From Planctomycetota bacterium (GTDB lineage: Bacteria; Planctomycetota; Planctomycetia; Pirellulales; Pirellulaceae): DNA of 64,000 nucleotides. The stretch's first letter is position 1; every line of letters starts with the position of its first letter. This document shows, in pieces, positions 62,181-64,000 of this stretch. Both the position numbers and the translations under genes were made by a program. The notes beneath the pieces are model-generated. The model worked only from the letters and a program-made list of their open reading frames with translations. It was not told the origin of the DNA and did not search any database. Location: contig JAPLNL010000029.1 of NCBI GenBank assembly GCA_026692905.1, positions 61,034 to 125,033 of the forward strand. The letters run 5' to 3'.

Positions 62181-63410
62181 ATGCGTCCCCTTTCAATGTT
62201 CCTTGGTTTGATTGCAATTTGCTCACTCAACTTCGAAGCTCATTGTGAGGACTGGCCGATGTGGCGTGGACCTCGGGGTGACGGTATCGGCCAAGGAAAA
62301 GACATCCCCACAAAATGGTCCACGAAAGAAAACATTCGTTGGAAGCTGGAGATTCCAGGCGAAGGTCGATCGTCTCCGATTGTGTGCAAGGATAGCGTCT
62401 TTGTAACGACATCGAATGCCGAAAACTTGAGCCGACGCTTGATACGTATCGACCGCGAGACTGGCAAGATAGTGTGGAATGTCGAGGTGCATCAGGGGCC
62501 AATCGAAAAGCAGCACAGGCAAAACACCAGCGCATCGAGTACTCCGGCAACGGATGGCATTCGAATCTATTGTGCTTTTGTCGACGATCAAAAGATGGTT
62601 GTTTCGGCCGTCGACTGGGATGGCAAAATCGTTTGGAGTGTCAGCCCCGGCAGTTTCTATGCCTCGCATGGTTTTGCAGCTTCTCCAGTTCTTTGCGATG
62701 GTGGGGTTTTGATCAATGGCCATCAGGATGGAGGCGCCTTTGTGGTCTTGCTTGACGGAGCAACCGGCAAGGAGAAATGGCGTTACAAGCCAGACACCGA
62801 CTTGCGTTCCTTTTCGACTCCTGTACTCGCAAGTTATGAAGGTGCACGGCAGATCATTTTGACGGGAGCCAAGCAAACTGTCGGTTTAGAGCCAGAAACC
62901 GGTGAAAGGATTTGGTGGGTGGATGGTCCGACGGAAAAATTTGTGTGCACGCCATCGATTGGACTTGGGCATGTCTTTAGTTTCGGCGGTTCGCCCAGCG
63001 AGCGAGCGTGCGCGATTCGGCTTGGTGGCCGTGGAGATTTGACAAGGACCAATATCGCCTGGACCAAAGAACGAAGCATGCCTTACGTTCCAACGCCGCT
63101 TCTCCTTGGGAAATATCTTCACGTCATGAACGACGCTGGCATATACTCGTGCGTAGAGCCAGTTAGTGGAGATGTGCTCAAAACACTGCGCAAGGGAGGT
63201 AACACGTACAGTTCACCGATTGGAATTCAGGACAAGGTCTACTTCTTTGACGACAATGGGCTATGTACCGTGATTCGTAACAGTGCCGACTACGAAGTAC
63301 TTGCCAAGAACGCATTGGAGGAATTAGTGCAAGCAACGCCAGCCATTGCGGACGGTGCGATGTATGTCCGAGGCGAACGCCATTTGTGGAAGATCGAAGA
63401 AACGAACTAA
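62181..63410 (+). CDS. Secreted PQQ-like beta-propeller protein
   Basis: 409 residues. The ATG at 62181 is chosen: AGGA lies five bases upstream and a signal peptide follows at once (SMFLGLIAICSLNFEAHC). The longer frame from 61908 is translated intergenic repeat. Propeller blades of the PQQ type repeat through the protein (WPMWRGPRGDGIG at the start, GKIVWNVEVHQG, GKIVWSVSPGS, GKEKWRYKPDTDL, GERIWWVDGP). No quinoprotein active-site residues are evident. In planctomycetes these are exported, often described as outer-membrane-assembly-like. It ends the surface cluster. Confidence 0.88.
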   Translation: MRPLSMFLGLIAICSLNFEAHCEDWPMWRGPRGDGIGQGKDIPTKWSTKENIRWKLEIPGEGRSSPIVCKDSVFVTTSNAENLSRRLIRIDRETGKIVWNVEVHQGPIEKQHRQNTSASSTPATDGIRIYCAFVDDQKMVVSAVDWDGKIVWSVSPGSFYASHGFAASPVLCDGGVLINGHQDGGAFVVLLDGATGKEKWRYKPDTDLRSFSTPVLASYEGARQIILTGAKQTVGLEPETGERIWWVDGPTEKFVCTPSIGLGHVFSFGGSPSERACAIRLGGRGDLTRTNIAWTKERSMPYVPTPLLLGKYLHVMNDAGIYSCVEPVSGDVLKTLRKGGNTYSSPIGIQDKVYFFDDNGLCTVIRNSADYEVLAKNALEELVQATPAIADGAMYVRGERHLWKIEETN

Positions 63411-63473
63411 ATCCTCAGTGGGGGCGGACTGCAATGAAACGCAATCCGGGCGTTTACGTTCGGGGCAGGTCCA

Positions 63474-64000
63474 TTACGGATTTCCCGCTCGAAATCGCTT
63501 TAGCTGTTTGCGGTGCTGTTTGTTCTTGGGCTCCATTCGCAAACATTTTTCCGACAACTCGATCGCTCGTTCCACGTTTCCGAGTCGGTACTCAATCTCT
63601 GCCAGCGTATCCAAGTAAGTTGCTTCGGGATAACTCGCGGTGACTTTGTTGGCAAGCATCTTGGCTTGTTCTAAATTCCGATTGCACAACGCGGCCAGCC
63701 ATGCTGTGTTGTTGCCAATGAGTGAGTCGTTCGGGAACTCCTCTAAGTGCTTGAGTAACGGGTGGTAGAACAGATGAAACCATTCGTCAGCCAATTCTTT
63801 GCCAAAGACACGCTCCGCCGCGGGGACGATCACGATCGGCACGTCGATGTCTTGCGGTTTGCAACGAAATGCGACTCGAACCAATTTGTCCGCCAACTCC
63901 CGATCGTTGTTCGATATGGCCTCCAAAATCAAGGACTGAAATGCATTTCCAAAAGACTGGAGAAGGTCATCGACGTCGATTCGTTCGTTTGACCATTGAT
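63474..64000 (-). CDS. TPR protein, C-terminal part (runs off the window)
   Basis: At least 175 residues. The frame is open from the right edge and reads NERIDVDDLLQSFGNAFQSL before entering ILEAISNNDRELADKLVRVAF, so the TTG at 63932 is not the start. The end contains TPR-like repeats (NTAWLAALCNRNLEQAKMLA; YLDTLAEIEYRLGNVERAIE; NKQHRKQLKRFRAG). The gene is on the minus strand, convergent with the PQQ-propeller gene. Only the C-terminal end can be judged; the N-terminus and any other domain lie outside the window. Confidence 0.85.
   Translation of the reverse strand, partial: QWSNERIDVDDLLQSFGNAFQSLILEAISNNDRELADKLVRVAFRCKPQDIDVPIVIVPAAERVFGKELADEWFHLFYHPLLKHLEEFPNDSLIGNNTAWLAALCNRNLEQAKMLANKVTASYPEATYLDTLAEIEYRLGNVERAIELSEKCLRMEPKNKQHRKQLKRFRAGNP

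Overview
The window looks like a chromosomal segment of a planctomycete, most likely of the Pirellulales/Rhodopirellula type. I infer this from protein families that are strongly concentrated in that phylum: DUF1559 with a pilin-like N-terminus, DUF1501, DUF1549/DUF1553 with CxxCH and CxxxCH motifs, PSCyt1-type cytochrome plus WD40, an exosortase of the planctomycete type with a fused EpsI-like domain, DUF4159, and a long MoxR/DUF58/VWA operon. Shine-Dalgarno sequences are often weak, ATGA stop/start overlaps are frequent, and many intergenic spaces hold palindromic dispersed repeats. No rRNA, tRNA, CRISPR array, transposase or prophage was seen.

Layout. 1-642: tandem 15-bp repeats, a decayed palindromic repeat and no convincing gene. 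643-8497: a FHA-like/GAF/class III cyclase, a GH38-like protein translationally coupled to a Ser/Thr kinase, and a DapA-family aldolase. 8845-14985: an unusual envelope cluster: a tandem-GAF protein fused to a HlyD adaptor, a second HlyD adaptor, a PqqD-like/M50/HlyD fusion and a DUF3467 protein, closed by an intrinsic terminator. 15093-15430: a composite repeat locus. 15480-18836: an M32 carboxypeptidase and an ECF sigma/anti-sigma pair. 18973-33964: a tightly packed operon of a TPR/gluzincin protease, DUF4159, MoxR, DUF58, a BatA-like protein, a coiled-coil DUF4175-like protein, a VWA protein and a caspase-like protein that has lost its Cys nucleophile.

34003-42371 (minus strand): rplU, aroK, an A24 prepilin peptidase, a transglutaminase membrane protein, the exosortase and a TPR protein. 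42564-45273: a UvrD/PcrA helicase convergent with a glycine-rich RRM protein, with a bidirectional terminator between them. 45911-50693: a degenerate HD-domain protein (PhnZ-like fold without metal ligands), a DUF1559 pseudopilin-like protein, a small lipoprotein and two membrane proteins. 50810-63410: a purple-acid-phosphatase-like enzyme and the planctomycete surface cluster DNRLRE - DUF1501 - PPC - DUF1549/1553 - PSCyt1 - WD40 - PQQ propeller, in which PSCyt1 and WD40 appear to be one gene split by a frameshift. A TPR gene on the minus strand runs off the right edge.

The least ordinary items are the GAF-HlyD/HlyD/M50-HlyD/DUF3467 cluster, two apparent pseudoenzymes (the HD fold at 45911 and the caspase-like fold at 32939), the kinase coupled to a GH38-like protein, and a family of palindromic intergenic repeats with one expanded composite locus. 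All functional statements rest on motif recognition by eye; no database search was run.
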